Shown in pieces: positions 26,076 through 34,102 of a stretch of 64,000 nucleotides of DNA; positions within the stretch are counted from its first letter, which is position 1, and each line of letters opens with the position of its first letter. A model generated the notes under the pieces. The model was not told where the DNA came from. It ran no database searches and saw only the letters and a program-made list of their open reading frames with translations. The DNA comes from Pseudomonadota bacterium (GTDB taxonomy: Bacteria; Pseudomonadota; Gammaproteobacteria; Burkholderiales; Burkholderiaceae_C). The stretch covers positions 29,981-93,980 of the forward strand of contig JAEWIF010000073.1 in assembly GCA_023387335.1 (NCBI GenBank), written 5' to 3'. The translations under genes were made by a program, and so were the position numbers.

Positions 26076-27256
26076 TACGCGGCCTCCTTGTGGACCAGCA
26101 GCATCGAGGCGTTCTTGGCCGCGATGCGATCGTTGGAAATCATGAGGGCGCCCGAGAGCGCGTCGCGAAGGTGGCGGCCCAGGCTGAAGGGGCTGTCGTT
26201 CTTGTAGCCCAGGATGCCGACGATCTTCAGCGCGCGCTGGACGATGTCCGGCGCTTCTTCCGAGCAGGCGATCTTCAGGTTGTTCAGGCGCAGGGCCCAG
26301 GCCATCGACAGCAGCTCCTCGCGGGCAGCGGGGCCTTCGCCCAGGTCGTCGAAGTCGCGCGCCGCGGCCACCCAGTTCTGCTTGAGCGCCTGCAGCTGCA
26401 CCGACACCTCCGCCAGCCGCGAAGCCGTCGGCGGAACGGTGCCGGGGTTCTGGCGCGCCTGGCCGCGCACGAACTGCGCCGCCTTGGCGACCGCGCCCGC
26501 GGCGATGCCCCACCACAGCGAAGCCCAGAGGATGTGCGAGTACGGCACCATGGTCTGGGCCGAGATGTCCGCGAAGGCGGCCGGCAGTATCTGCTGCTCG
26601 TCACCGGTGGACGCGAGCTTGAAACCCGGGCTGCAGGTGCCGCGCATGCCCAGCGTGTCCCAGCTGGTGGTCTGCGCCAGCGTGCAGTCCTCGCGCCGCA
26701 CCAGCACCAGCACCTGGTCGCTGCGCGCGGCGGATTCATCGCGGCGGCAGGTGACCAGGATGGCGTCGGAATGCGCGCAGTACGAGCCGGTGGTGGCGTC
26801 CTTGTCCAGGCGGAAGCGGCCGTCGCTGCGCATCACCGCGCACACGCTGGATCGCGTGTCGCCGAAGGTGCCGACCTCCGAGGTCATCGAAGCCAGCAGG
26901 TACTGGCGCCTGACCAGGTCGCGCAGGTAGCCGCGGAAGTAGTCGCTGTCCATCCCGTGGCGCGCGATGCAGGCCACCTGGATGTAGTGCATGGCCAGCA
27001 CCATCGCGCTGGAGCCGCAGCTTTGCGCCAGCGTCGCGCAGATCTGGGTGAGCTCCTGCATGCTGCAGCCGCCGCCGCCCAGTTCCGCGGGCACGGCCGC
27101 GGAGAGCACGTGGTACTCGCGCAAGGCGGCGAGCGTTTCTATAGGAAAGCGGGCCTTGGCGTCGACGTCCGCGGCCTGCGCGGAGGCAACTTCCGCGCAC
27201 ACCTTGCGCACGGATTCGATGAGCTGTGGGAAGGCCGGAGCCGTAGGTGAATCCAT
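26075..27256 (-). CDS. Acyl-CoA dehydrogenase-like flavoprotein
   Basis: The 393-residue protein has the acyl-CoA dehydrogenase fold: an N-terminal helical domain (LAALREYHVLSAAVPAELGG), a central beta domain (LLASMTSEVGTFGDTRSSV; SWDTLGMRGTCSPGFKL) and a C-terminal helical domain ending NDRIAAKNASMLLVHKEAA. The usual catalytic glutamate of the YEGT motif seems absent: after RDA the sequence reads LSGALMISND. It may therefore oxidise an aminoacyl or acyl thioester on the carrier protein by another mechanism, or act as a flavin oxidase. It is first of the three-gene operon and shares one base with the ligase gene. Confidence 0.88.
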   Translation of the reverse strand: MDSPTAPAFPQLIESVRKVCAEVASAQAADVDAKARFPIETLAALREYHVLSAAVPAELGGGGCSMQELTQICATLAQSCGSSAMVLAMHYIQVACIARHGMDSDYFRGYLRDLVRRQYLLASMTSEVGTFGDTRSSVCAVMRSDGRFRLDKDATTGSYCAHSDAILVTCRRDESAARSDQVLVLVRREDCTLAQTTSWDTLGMRGTCSPGFKLASTGDEQQILPAAFADISAQTMVPYSHILWASLWWGIAAGAVAKAAQFVRGQARQNPGTVPPTASRLAEVSVQLQALKQNWVAAARDFDDLGEGPAAREELLSMAWALRLNNLKIACSEEAPDIVQRALKIVGILGYKNDSPFSLGRHLRDALSGALMISNDRIAAKNASMLLVHKEAA

Positions 27257-27311
27257 GAATGCGAGCGATGCCTATGCATGAGGAAGACAGGTGGACAATA
27301 GCATCGGGTTC

Positions 27312-27331
27312 TGGATCCGTGGGGTGATCCA
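27312..27331. promoter_or_regulatory. Inverted repeat in divergent intergenic region (possible operator)
   Basis: TGGATC-CGTGGGGT-GATCCA is a perfect dyad with six-base arms. It lies between the divergent starts of the acyl-CoA-dehydrogenase-like gene and the acpS gene, where both operons of the carrier-protein cluster must be transcribed. No regulator gene is present in the cluster, so the binding protein is unknown. Confidence 0.35.
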
Positions 27332-27394
27332 CGCCGTGAAATGCATACAGACAAACTCATCCATGCCCTCTCGAACGGACTAGTCGCCACGGGC

Positions 27395-27814
27395 ATGCGC
27401 GTCGTCGCACTGGGCATCGACATCGTCCACATTCCGCGCATCGAGGAATCGCTTCGCAGCTTCGGCGAACGCTTCGAGGACCGCATGTTCACGCCGGCCG
27501 AAGCGGCCTATGCGCGCGCCGTTCCGCAGCAGCGGGCGGAAAGGCTGGCGGCGCGTTTCGCGGCCAAGGAAGCGGCGATCAAGGCGCTCTCCCTCAGCGA
27601 AGTCGGCGTCGACTGGCGGGAGATCGAAGTGGTCCGCGACGACGGCGGCGGCTGCCGGCTGGCGCTGCATGGCAAGGCGCTGCAAGCGATGCGCGACGCC
27701 GGGGGAGCTACCGCACTAGTCTGTTTGAGCCATGACGGAGACTACGCCGCCGCCGTGGTTGCGGTCGCGTCCGACACGGCCGAGCAAGGGGGCGTCCAAG
27801 AATCGGCTGCATGA
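27395..27814 (+). CDS. Holo-[acyl-carrier-protein] synthase (AcpS-type phosphopantetheinyl transferase)
   Basis: The enzyme of about 139 residues attaches 4'-phosphopantetheine from CoA to a carrier-protein serine. Its signature motifs are ALGIDIVHIPRIEE at the N-terminus (Mg2+-binding Asp) and RFAAKEAAIKAL in the middle, followed by SHDGDYAAAVVAVAS. The ATG at 27395 gives the compact AcpS start; an in-frame ATG at 27341 would add 18 residues. It overlaps the carrier protein gene by four bases, so it is probably a dedicated activator of that protein rather than the housekeeping AcpS normally beside pdxJ. Confidence 0.92.
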   Translation: MRVVALGIDIVHIPRIEESLRSFGERFEDRMFTPAEAAYARAVPQQRAERLAARFAAKEAAIKALSLSEVGVDWREIEVVRDDGGGCRLALHGKALQAMRDAGGATALVCLSHDGDYAAAVVAVASDTAEQGGVQESAA

Positions 27815-28068
27815 ACACCATGCAAGATGCAGAAACGTCGATCCGCCGCGTGCTCCGCGACCACGGCCGACTCGGCACCGATCCCGGGAAGCTGGCTTCC
27901 GACGCCGATCTCTACCAGTCGGGCATGACCTCGCATGCCAGCGTCAACGTGATGCTGGCCCTCGAGGGCGAGTTCGACGTCGAGTTCCCCGACCACATGC
28001 TCAAGCGCAACGTGTTCCGCAGCATCGACTCGATCGAGCGCGCGCTGCGTGAACTGATCGCGGCCTGA
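27811..28068 (+). CDS. Dedicated acyl/aminoacyl carrier protein
   Basis: This 85-residue four-helix carrier protein has an atypical phosphopantetheine site: YQSGMTSHASVNVML replaces the usual GxDSL, and Ser41 is the predicted attachment site. ALEGEFDVEFPDHML and SIDSIERALRELI form the later helices. Carrier proteins charged by amino acid:carrier-protein ligases have a similar GMTS motif. It is preceded by its phosphopantetheinyl transferase (four-base overlap) and followed after eight bases by the GH2 gene. It should be the centre of the pathway, receiving an amino acid from the ligase encoded at 25161-26075. Confidence 0.92.
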   Translation: MNTMQDAETSIRRVLRDHGRLGTDPGKLASDADLYQSGMTSHASVNVMLALEGEFDVEFPDHMLKRNVFRSIDSIERALRELIAA

Positions 28069-28076
28069 GCGCCGCG

Positions 28077-30557
28077 ATGCTGGCCGCGCGCTGGCGCCTG
28101 ATCTCCACCGAACCCGGCGCACCGGCGCCGGGCGACGGTGCGCCCTGGCTGGAGATCGCCGGACCCGTCACCGCCGCCGCCGCCCTGCGCGAGCGCGGCG
28201 AGTGGTCGCTCGACGCGCCGGCGCGCGACTTCGATGCGCAGGACTGGTGGTATGCCGCGCGATTCGACGCCCCCGACTTCGCCGACGGCAGCGTGCTCGG
28301 GTTCGATGGCCTCGCGACGCTGGCCGAGGTGTCGCTCAACGGCCAGCCGCTCCTCTCCAGCAGCAACATGTTCCACGCGCATCGCGTGCCCGTCGACGCC
28401 GCCTTGCGACCGCGCGACAACGAGCTCCTGATCCGCTTCGGCTCGCTGCAGGCCGAACTCGCGCGCCGCCGGCCGCGTCCGCGCTGGCGCACGCCGATGG
28501 TGGCGCACCAGCAGCTGCGCTGGCTGCGCACCACCCTGCTCGGCCGCACGCCGGGCTGGTCGCCGCCGGCGGCGGCGGTCGGGCCGTGGCGCGGCGTGTG
28601 GTGCGCGGATGCGCTCGAAGCTTCGGTGGATTGGCGCTTGCAGGCCGAGGTGGTCGGCGGCGAGGGCCGAGTGCGGCTGTCGCTCGATGCGCCGCAGGCC
28701 TGGCAGCGCCGGGTGGAATCCGCCGAGTTCGTGCTGGAGCGCAACGGCCACCACTGGCGCGCGCCGCTGTCCGGTCCGTTCGCGCAACTCGAGATCAGCC
28801 GCCCCGAACTGTGGTGGCCGCATACGCACGGCGAGCCGGCGCTGTACGAGGCTTCGCTGCGCTTGCAGTCGCGGGACGGCTCGCAGCGATGCATCGCGCT
28901 GGGCCGCCTGGGCTTTCGCACCGTCGAGGTCGACACCGCGAACGACGGCTTCGCGGTCAAGGTGAACGGCGAACGCATCTTCTGCCGCGGCGCCGGCTGG
29001 ACGCCACTCGATCCGGTCAGCCTGCGCTCTTCGCCCGAGCGCTACCGTGAAGCCGTGCGCCAGGCCCGCGATGCCGGCATGAACATGCTGCGCCTGGCCG
29101 GCACGATGGTGTACGAGGAAGACGCCTTCTACGACGCCTGCGACGAGCTGGGCGTGCTGGTCTGGCAGGACTTCATGTTCGCCAGCATGGACTATCCGCT
29201 GGACCATGCCGACTTCGCCGCTTCGGCCGGCGAGGAAGCGCGCCAGCAACTGCACCGCTTGTCGCATCACCCGTGCATGGCGGTGCTGTGCGGCAACAGC
29301 GAAGTCGAGCAGCAGGCCGCGATGTGGGGCGCGCCGGTCGAGCTGTGGCGGCCGCGCTTCTTCCACGAGACCCTTGCCGAACTGTGCGCGACCGAGGCGC
29401 CCACCCTGCCCTACTGGCCTTCGAGCGCGCACGGCGGCGCCTTCCCGCACATCGCGAGTTCGGGCACGACCTCGTACTACGGCGTGGGCGCGTACGAGCG
29501 CCCGCTGGACGACGCGCGCCGCAGCGGCCTGAAGTTCGCCACCGAATGCCTCGCGTTCGCCAACGTGCCGGCCGCCAGCACGCTGGACCGCGTGCCTGGG
29601 GGCCGCGACACGCGCCTGCACCATCCGCAGTGGAAATCGCGCTCTCCGCGCGACCTGGGCGCGGGCTGGGACTTCGACGACGTGCGCGACCACTACGTGC
29701 AACGGCTGTTCGGCGTCGATCCGGCGCGGCTGCGGCACCAGGACCACGACCGCTATCTGGCGCTCGGCCGGCTCGCGACGCGCGAGGCGATGCAGGCGGC
29801 CTTCAGCGAATGGCGCCGGCCGGGCTCGGACTGCGGCGGCGCGCTGCTGCTGTTCCTGCGCGACCTGTGGGCGGGCGCGGGCTGGGGCGTGCTGGACGAC
29901 CAGGGCGTGCCCAAGTCGGCCTGGCACGGCCTGCGCGGCGTGCTGCAGCCGATCGCGGTGTTCCTCACCGACGAAGGCGGCAACGGCGTGGTGGCGCACG
30001 CGGTCAATGAATCTCCGCAAGCGCGCGAGCTGGTGCTGGAAGTCGCTGCATGGCGCGACGGCGAGGTGCGCATCGCGGAAGGCCGGCGTGCGCTGCGGCT
30101 GCAGGCGCGGGGCGGCGAAACGATCTCCTGCGTCAAGGTGCTGGGCCGCTTCCTCGACCTGAACCACGCCTACCGCTTCGGTCCGCCCACATGCGATGTG
30201 ATCGGGGCGCGACTGCTTGACGCAAGCACGGGCGAGGAGGTCGCGGAGAACCTCTTCTTCCCGCTCGGCCTGGGCGAGCTGCTCGCGCAGCGCGGCGCGG
30301 ACATCGGCCTGCAAGCGACGGCCGTCGAGCTGGACGGCGACTTCGCCGGCCTCACCGTCTCCACCCGCCGCCTCGCCCTCGACATCCATTTCGACGTCCC
30401 CGGCTGGCAGGCCGAGGACGAGCATTTCCATCTCGCGCCCGGGGCGTCGCGGCAGGTGCGCCTGCATCGCACGCGACCGGGCGCCGACTTCGCCGGCCAG
30501 CTGCTGGCCCTCAACACCTCCATGGCCGTCCCCGTGGAGTCCTTCCATCCACGATGA
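28077..30557 (+). CDS. Glycoside hydrolase family 2 protein (beta-mannosidase-like)
   Basis: The 826-residue protein has the GH2 layout: a sugar-binding jelly-roll domain (WWYAARFDAPDF, GLATLAEVSLNGQPL), an Ig-like domain, then a TIM barrel (KVNGERIFCRGAGWTPLDPV, AGMNMLRLAGTMVYEED, LVWQDFMFASMDYP). Glu409 in CGNSEVEQQ is placed as the acid/base and Glu490 in FATECLAF as the nucleophile, so it looks catalytically competent. There is no signal peptide, which implies a cytoplasmic substrate. It sits between the carrier protein and hydrolase genes with tight spacing, so the substrate may be a glycosylated product of this pathway; that is inference. Confidence 0.88.
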   Translation: MLAARWRLISTEPGAPAPGDGAPWLEIAGPVTAAAALRERGEWSLDAPARDFDAQDWWYAARFDAPDFADGSVLGFDGLATLAEVSLNGQPLLSSSNMFHAHRVPVDAALRPRDNELLIRFGSLQAELARRRPRPRWRTPMVAHQQLRWLRTTLLGRTPGWSPPAAAVGPWRGVWCADALEASVDWRLQAEVVGGEGRVRLSLDAPQAWQRRVESAEFVLERNGHHWRAPLSGPFAQLEISRPELWWPHTHGEPALYEASLRLQSRDGSQRCIALGRLGFRTVEVDTANDGFAVKVNGERIFCRGAGWTPLDPVSLRSSPERYREAVRQARDAGMNMLRLAGTMVYEEDAFYDACDELGVLVWQDFMFASMDYPLDHADFAASAGEEARQQLHRLSHHPCMAVLCGNSEVEQQAAMWGAPVELWRPRFFHETLAELCATEAPTLPYWPSSAHGGAFPHIASSGTTSYYGVGAYERPLDDARRSGLKFATECLAFANVPAASTLDRVPGGRDTRLHHPQWKSRSPRDLGAGWDFDDVRDHYVQRLFGVDPARLRHQDHDRYLALGRLATREAMQAAFSEWRRPGSDCGGALLLFLRDLWAGAGWGVLDDQGVPKSAWHGLRGVLQPIAVFLTDEGGNGVVAHAVNESPQARELVLEVAAWRDGEVRIAEGRRALRLQARGGETISCVKVLGRFLDLNHAYRFGPPTCDVIGARLLDASTGEEVAENLFFPLGLGELLAQRGADIGLQATAVELDGDFAGLTVSTRRLALDIHFDVPGWQAEDEHFHLAPGASRQVRLHRTRPGADFAGQLLALNTSMAVPVESFHPR

Positions 30558-32383
30558 ATCCCCCGCAAGCCTCGCCCTTCACCTTCGACGTCGCCGATGG
30601 CTGGTGCTTCGGCTGGTTCCATCCCCCCGCGCAACCCGGCCGCGACCTGGCCGTCGTGATGTGCCCGCCGATCGGCTACGAGGCGATCTGCAGTTATCCG
30701 ACGTACGTGCAGCTCGCGCGCCATTTCGCCGCTGAAGGCTTTCCGGTCGTGCGCTTCGACTATCCCGGCACGGGCGATTCGTCCGGCGACGACCTTCAGC
30801 CGGCGCGCGTCGAGGCCTGGCTGGCCGGCATCGAGGCCGCCGTGGCGCAGGCACGCGCCTGCTCGGGCGCCGCGCAGGTCGCACTGTTCGGCTTGCGGCT
30901 GGGCGCCACGATGGCGGTCGAGGCCGCGGCGCGCGTAGGCGGCGTCGACAGCCTGCTGCTGTGGGCGCCCTGCGCCAGCGGCAAGGCGTTCGCGCGCGAG
31001 ATGCGCGCCAGCGGCACCGAACTGGACGACGGCACGCTGCTCGCCTTCGGCCAGCCCTACACGGCCGACACGCTGCGGGCCCTGCAGGCGCTGGACGCGC
31101 GCCCTTCGCAGCGGCCGGCCGCGCGCGTGCTCATCGTGGGCCGCGACGACCTGCCCGGCGAAGGCCCGCTGCCGATAGCGATGCGCGCGCTCGGCGCCGG
31201 GACACGCCACGAGAGCTGGCCCGGCTACGCGGCCATGGTCGGCGAGCCGCGCGAAGGCGTGCTCACGCCCGAAACGCTGGCGTCGCTCACCGGATGGCTG
31301 GCCGAGTCGCCGGCCGCCGCTTTCCGGCACGACGCGCCGCTCATCGCCGCGCCGCGCTGCGATCGCGCGCGCCTCACCGGCGACGTCGTCGAGAGCACGC
31401 TGCGTCTGGGTCCGCGCGGATCGCTGTGCGGCGTTCTGTCCGAACCCGTGAACGGCTCGGCGCCGCGGGAGCACCGGCAGGTCGGCGTGGTGCTGCTCAA
31501 CGTGGGCGGCAATTACCGCATCGGCCCGCACCGGTTCTACGTGCACGCCGCGCGCACCATGGCGGCGGCGGGCTACCAGGTGCTGCGGCTGGACCTGGCC
31601 GGCATCGGCGACAGCGAGCCGGAGCCCGGCAAGCCCTGGGCCAACCTCTACGACAAGGCCTCGGCGCAGGACGTGCGCGTCGCGATCGATGCGCTGGCCG
31701 CGCACGGCTGCCGCGACTTCGTGCTGATGGGCATCTGCTCGGGCTCCTACGTGGCGTTCCAGACCGCCCTGGTCGAGCCGCGCGTCAACGGGCTGGTGCT
31801 GATGAACTCGCGCCTGCTCGAGTGGACGCCCGGCAAGGCCGGCGACACGTGGCAGAACTCGATGACGCAGTACGCCAAGTCCACCGACTACTACCGCCGG
31901 GCGGTGTTCCAGCCCGAAGCCTGGCGCAAGCTGGTGCGCGGCGACGTCAACCTGCGCCTGATCGCGGGCCGCTTCCTGGCCGTTGCGGGCGCCCGGCTGC
32001 GCCGCGCGATCGGCCTGGGCGGCGAAGGGCAGCAGTCCCTGGGCAAGAAGATGCGGGGCCTGTGCCGCCGCGGCGTGGACGCGCTGATGCTGGTCTCGGA
32101 CAACGACGACGGCCGCGACTACGTGGAGTTCCACTTCGGCCCCGCCGGCCGCCGCATGCGCGCCCATCCGGGCTTCCGCATGGCCTACGTGCCCGACGCG
32201 GACCACACCTTCTCGCGCCCGGGCAACCAGCGTTTCGTGCTCGACGCCCTGGTCCGCCACCTGGACCAGCGCCCGCCGCCGACGGTGCGCGGCACCACCC
32301 CCGCGAATGGGCCTCAGCCGGACGCTATAATCCCGCGCTTCGGTCGCCGGAGTAGCTCAGTCGGTAGAGCAGCTCATTCGTAA
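30554..32383 (+). CDS. Tandem alpha/beta-hydrolase protein with altered nucleophile motifs
   Basis: The 609-residue protein has two alpha/beta-hydrolase domains. Domain 1 (about 1-260) resembles exosortase-system-associated hydrolases (PVVRFDYPGTGDSSGD), but its nucleophile elbow reads GLRLG, with Arg115 in place of Ser. Domain 2 (about 300-580) has VLRLDLAGIGDSEPEP and an elbow GICSG with Cys395, plus a candidate His in PDADHTFS. Domain 1 is probably inactive; domain 2 may use cysteine. It overlaps the GH2 gene by four bases. Its last codons, from about 32346, run into tRNA-Thr and its stop lies in the anticodon loop, so the real C-terminus may have been replaced by tRNA sequence. Confidence 0.8.
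   Translation: MNPPQASPFTFDVADGWCFGWFHPPAQPGRDLAVVMCPPIGYEAICSYPTYVQLARHFAAEGFPVVRFDYPGTGDSSGDDLQPARVEAWLAGIEAAVAQARACSGAAQVALFGLRLGATMAVEAAARVGGVDSLLLWAPCASGKAFAREMRASGTELDDGTLLAFGQPYTADTLRALQALDARPSQRPAARVLIVGRDDLPGEGPLPIAMRALGAGTRHESWPGYAAMVGEPREGVLTPETLASLTGWLAESPAAAFRHDAPLIAAPRCDRARLTGDVVESTLRLGPRGSLCGVLSEPVNGSAPREHRQVGVVLLNVGGNYRIGPHRFYVHAARTMAAAGYQVLRLDLAGIGDSEPEPGKPWANLYDKASAQDVRVAIDALAAHGCRDFVLMGICSGSYVAFQTALVEPRVNGLVLMNSRLLEWTPGKAGDTWQNSMTQYAKSTDYYRRAVFQPEAWRKLVRGDVNLRLIAGRFLAVAGARLRRAIGLGGEGQQSLGKKMRGLCRRGVDALMLVSDNDDGRDYVEFHFGPAGRRMRAHPGFRMAYVPDADHTFSRPGNQRFVLDALVRHLDQRPPPTVRGTTPANGPQPDAIIPRFGRRSSSVGRAAHS
32326..32331 (+). promoter_or_regulatory. -10 element of the tRNA-Thr gene
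   Basis: A perfect TATAAT lies 14 bases before the tRNA 5' end, followed by a GC-rich stretch as in stringently controlled stable-RNA promoters. No good -35 match was seen. The element is inside the 3' coding part of the alpha/beta-hydrolase gene. Confidence 0.6.
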
Positions 32384-32421
32384 TGAGAAGGTCGGGGGTT
32401 CGATTCCTCTCTCCGGCACCA
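32346..32421 (+). tRNA. tRNA-Thr (anticodon CGT)
   Basis: The 76-base cloverleaf has a seven-pair acceptor stem (GCCGGAG with CTCCGGC), a D-arm AGCTCAGTCGGTAGAGC, an anticodon loop TTCGTAA giving anticodon CGT, a T-arm around GGTTCGATTCC, and an encoded CCA at 32419-32421. It closely resembles E. coli tRNA-Thr(CGU). It reads ACG codons. A terminator follows directly. Confidence 0.96.
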
Positions 32422-32431
32422 TCCCCCAAGC

Positions 32432-32464
32432 AAAGCCCGCTACAGAAATGTGAGCGGGCTTTTT
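32432..32464 (+). terminator. Rho-independent terminator after tRNA-Thr
   Basis: AAAGCCCGCT pairs with AGCGGGCTTT across an eleven-base loop, and the T-rich end GGCTTTTT gives the U tract. It ends tRNA-Thr transcription. On the opposite strand it lies just beyond the end of the cytochrome fusion gene and could act weakly there. Confidence 0.88.
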
Positions 32465-32478
32465 GCTGGACGCCCCTC

Positions 32479-34101
32479 CTACGGAGCTGATCGTTCCCCG
32501 ACGGGGACCCACTGCCCGGTCTCCGCGTCGAAACGCACGATGTATCCCGTCTTGGAGGCGAAGCGTTGGCCGGGGCCCAGCGTCGGCCGCGGGTACAGGC
32601 CCAGCACGGGCCAACGTTCGATGTTCGACTCGATCTTCTCCAGCAGGTAGTCGCGCCCCGGATGACTCTCCGAATCCTGCATCCCCATGCGCAATGCGGT
32701 GCAGGCCAGGTAGGCGTCGCCCTCGGCGCGCTCGTCCTGCGGGACGAGCCCCTTGCCGCGCATCCACCCCTTGATGCGTTCCATCGCCGCCGACCGGACC
32801 TCGGGCAGCTCGAACGGGTATGCCATGAGCGCGCGTGCCTTCCACCCGGGCGGAAGCGGCACGGCGTCCCGGGCGGCCAGGGTCGCCGACACGAAGACCC
32901 GGGCGGCCGGCGCCGGCTCCGCCTTCAAGTCCGCCAGGTCCTCGGGTCGCAGCCACAGCACGAGCGAATCCCGTTCGCTCATCTGCGGCAGCAGTGGTCC
33001 GGGCGATGCCGGCCCTCGCCCGAGCACCAACGTCTCATGAGCGACGCGATCGCTTTCCAGCAACCGGTCCAGGGCTCGAGCCGCCGCCCTGGCCGTGTCG
33101 TCCGATTCGCGCAGAACCTGCACCACCCTCCCCTCCGGACGGGCCGGCGCAAGGTGCCGCGCGATCAACCCGGCCTCCAGGAGCGCGCCCTTGCTCAGGT
33201 ACAGCGCCGAGAACGCAGCGGGACTGTCGACCGGAAGCTCCACGTGCGGAAACAGGCACGGCAGGCCCGTTCTTTCGCAGTAGCCATGCACGGGCGCCCA
33301 ATGTCCCGCGCCTGCCCCGCCCACCAGCGCGAGGACCGGCTGCCCTCGCGCGTGATCGGCCAGCTGCGCGTCCCAGGTGCTCCGAGGACCTTGCAGATCC
33401 CAGACATGGAGCTCCCAGGGCAGCGGGCGGCGCAGGCTCATGTCCGCTGCGAGTTTGCGCCGGCCGCGCTCCGGTGCGCGTCCGGCGTTGTGCTCGCCGA
33501 AGCAGGCTTGCAGCACATCCCGGATCGCCCGCCTGCTGCCTGCCGGAACATCGGGCGTGAAGACCGTGGCGAAATGAAGTGATCCGTTTTCATCCGGACG
33601 GAAGCGATCGATCGGCAAGGCGCCCAGGTAACGCAGCAGCCCCCGCACCTCCCGATCGTCCAGGTCGTAGCGCGGCATCAGGTAGTGGAGCGTGCGTCCG
33701 GCCGGATCGACGCCTTCTTGCAGGGCGCGAAGCAGCGCGGCCCGCGTGTACGCCGGCCGGCCCCGCCCCGTCGCGGACGGACCCTTGCCCGGCGGCTGCG
33801 ATTGCAACAACGCGTCCCCGGTGACCGGCGGAACATGGCTGAGCCCCTCGGTGCCTCCAAGGCCGCTGCGGCGATGGCAGTTCACGCAAGCCGCTTGCGC
33901 GCCCGAGACGGCGACGCCGCCGCTCCGGCGAGCGAGCAGCGGCGTCCCGTCCGGGCGCCGGCCCTCCAGGTAAAGCGCGCGTCCTACCTCATCCGCGCCG
34001 GCGGCATCGACACGCGATCGGTCCAACGCCCACGCGGCCCCCATGCCCCCCAGGAGGAGCAGCAGCAGCACGCTCGCGGTCCGGCGACACCCCGCCGGCA
34101 T
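32479..34101 (-). CDS. Cytochrome c / type-1 periplasmic-binding-protein fusion
   Basis: The 540-residue protein begins with a signal peptide (ASVLLLLLLGGMGAAWA). A c-type cytochrome domain follows, with heme site CVNCH near residue 73 and a distal segment ending MPRYDLDDREVRGLLRYLG. The remainder, from about residue 175, resembles a type-1 periplasmic ligand-binding fold (ATVFTPDVPAGSRRAIRDV, VLALVGGAGAGHWAPVHGYC, LYLSKGALLEAGLIARHLA). It would be exported and could couple ligand recognition to electron transfer. It starts one base after the SCO gene stop and is third in the multicopper oxidase operon. The ligand and redox partner are unknown. Confidence 0.8.
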   Translation of the reverse strand: MPAGCRRTASVLLLLLLGGMGAAWALDRSRVDAAGADEVGRALYLEGRRPDGTPLLARRSGGVAVSGAQAACVNCHRRSGLGGTEGLSHVPPVTGDALLQSQPPGKGPSATGRGRPAYTRAALLRALQEGVDPAGRTLHYLMPRYDLDDREVRGLLRYLGALPIDRFRPDENGSLHFATVFTPDVPAGSRRAIRDVLQACFGEHNAGRAPERGRRKLAADMSLRRPLPWELHVWDLQGPRSTWDAQLADHARGQPVLALVGGAGAGHWAPVHGYCERTGLPCLFPHVELPVDSPAAFSALYLSKGALLEAGLIARHLAPARPEGRVVQVLRESDDTARAAARALDRLLESDRVAHETLVLGRGPASPGPLLPQMSERDSLVLWLRPEDLADLKAEPAPAARVFVSATLAARDAVPLPPGWKARALMAYPFELPEVRSAAMERIKGWMRGKGLVPQDERAEGDAYLACTALRMGMQDSESHPGRDYLLEKIESNIERWPVLGLYPRPTLGPGQRFASKTGYIVRFDAETGQWVPVGERSAP

Positions 34102-34102
34102 C

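Noticed and set aside
27912..30548. 878-codon open frame on the minus strand opposite the GH2 gene
   Set aside because: Shadow composition and no start signal; the GH2 catalytic motifs are on the other strand.
32346..32421. Integrated element at tRNA-Thr
   Set aside because: No integrase gene and no duplicated tRNA 3' end were found in the window, although the overlap with the hydrolase gene is odd.
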